Origin: Psychrobacter sp. UBA3483 | GTDB lineage: Bacteria; Pseudomonadota; Gammaproteobacteria; Pseudomonadales; Moraxellaceae | DNA length: 42,209 bases | Assembly: GCF_002377905.1 (NCBI RefSeq) | Contig: NZ_DFQS01000030.1 | Coordinates: 1-42,209, forward strand | Direction: 5' to 3' | In this document: positions 41,940 through 42,209 of the stretch, piece by piece | Layout of the letters: each line of letters starts with the position of its first letter | Position numbering within the stretch: the first letter of the stretch is position 1 | Translations under genes and position numbers: made by a program | The notes under the pieces: generated by a model | What the model was told of the DNA's origin: nothing | Database searches by the model: none | What the model saw: the letters and a program-made list of their open reading frames with translations, nothing else

Positions 41940-42209
41940 TTAATTATTTGTCATAGTATATATCAAGATAATTAAAACAATCATATGAATAATTTGGATT
42001 GGAACAAAAGCAAGTGCGTATTGAAAACCACCCGTAATTGCCGCATTAATTGATTTAGAAATTGCATGTGTCGCTAAACCCAATAATAAGGCGAGCAATA
42101 AAATAGGGTTAGTTGGGTTCCCTTGCATGACTACAGCAGCCATTGCTGCATGCACCTCAAACATAGAACTCAGTACGGTTCCTGCGATAAGACCGGCGTC
42201 ACCCAGCCA
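41940..42209 (-). CDS. DUF4010/MgtC-like membrane protein, C-terminal part
   Basis: The frame is open to the window edge and reads WLGDAGLIAGTVLSSMFEVHAAMAAV, then two more hydrophobic helices (LLLALLLGLATHAISKSINAAI, MIVLIILIYTM). GLIAGTVLSSMFEVHAA fits the C-terminal DUF4010 domain of MgtC/SapB-type proteins. About 89 residues are visible and the N-terminal part is missing. It ends 8 bases from the IS1-derived element. Role unknown. Confidence 0.65.
   Translation of the reverse strand, partial: WLGDAGLIAGTVLSSMFEVHAAMAAVVMQGNPTNPILLLALLLGLATHAISKSINAAITGGFQYALAFVPIQIIHMIVLIILIYTMTNN

Larger units (their letters stand above)
19729..42209. mobile_element. Genomic island inserted in thyA (SE-like integrative element), right end outside window
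   Basis: The left border is the break in thyA. The first genes are a tightly overlapping set of tyrosine-recombinase genes, and the content that follows is accessory: replacement thymidylate synthase, redox enzymes, arsenic operon, metal transporters, insertion sequences. The recombinase region is visibly AT-richer than the chromosome to the left. No thyA 3' fragment was seen anywhere to the right, so the island is at least 22 kb, unless an internal IS event removed the border. Part of the far-right content could therefore belong to a later insertion. Confidence 0.75.

Noticed and set aside
26296..42209. Right end of the island within the window
   Set aside because: I looked for the missing thyA 3' part (segment after YQRSADLFLG) on both strands and saw none, so no right border is called.
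1..42209. CRISPR array, tRNA, rRNA or known riboswitch
   Set aside because: No regularly spaced repeats, no tRNA-like cloverleaf with CCA-proximal features and no rRNA stretch were recognised.

Overview
The window looks like a chromosome segment of a gamma-proteobacterium of the Moraxellaceae, most likely Psychrobacter or a close relative. This rests on gene content and protein style (rpmI-rplT-pheS-pheT-ihfA, tatABC, hisIE, rppH, lgt-thyA) with moderate GC; no database search was possible, so the genus is inferred. Positions 1-186 are the end of an IS3-family insertion sequence.

Positions 187-19728 are ordinary core chromosome. A minus-strand block runs rpmI, rplT, pheS, pheT, ihfA (translation and nucleoid functions), next to a zinc metallopeptidase (ypfJ-like) and an acidic lipoprotein. 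A plus-strand block carries hisIE, tatABC, an SF1 helicase and a tRNA-dihydrouridine synthase. Then come MAPEG, OsmC, rppH, NRDE, DUF4139, lgt and thyA. Several clear Rho-independent terminators separate these units.

At about 19728 the host thyA is cut after roughly 198 codons, just past its catalytic cysteine. From there to the right edge the DNA reads as a genomic island; its right end and the missing 3' part of thyA are not in the window. The island opens with four overlapping plus-strand genes: a tyrosine recombinase (IntA), a large protein with a degraded recombinase active site (Cds2-like), a second large tyrosine recombinase (IntB), and a small HTH/coiled-coil protein. This layout matches the core of the recently described strand-biased circularizing integrative elements (SEs) and resembles Tn554 TnpABC. 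Directly behind it, in opposite orientation, is a complete thymidylate synthase of a different (Vibrio-type) lineage. The simplest reading is that the element disrupts thyA and supplies a diverged replacement, so its carrier stays prototrophic for thymidine.

The cargo that follows has three parts. First, an HxlR regulator divergent from an NAD(P)-binding reductase, then a quinone-reductase-like MDR enzyme. Second, an arsenic operon on the minus strand (ArsC-VOC fusion, ArsO-like flavoprotein, ArsR, ArsC-ArsH fusion, ArsB) with two near-identical ArsR-type operator/promoters, accompanied by a MerR regulator and a CDF transporter, the whole bracketed by inverted repeats of about 160 bp. Third, a butanediol-dehydrogenase-like gene, an IS graveyard (IS3, IS30, IS256 and IS1 pieces), a VIT-family transporter between two IS1-related sequences, and the C-terminal end of a DUF4010/MgtC-like membrane protein at the window edge. 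Arsenic and metal handling is the dominant theme of the cargo.
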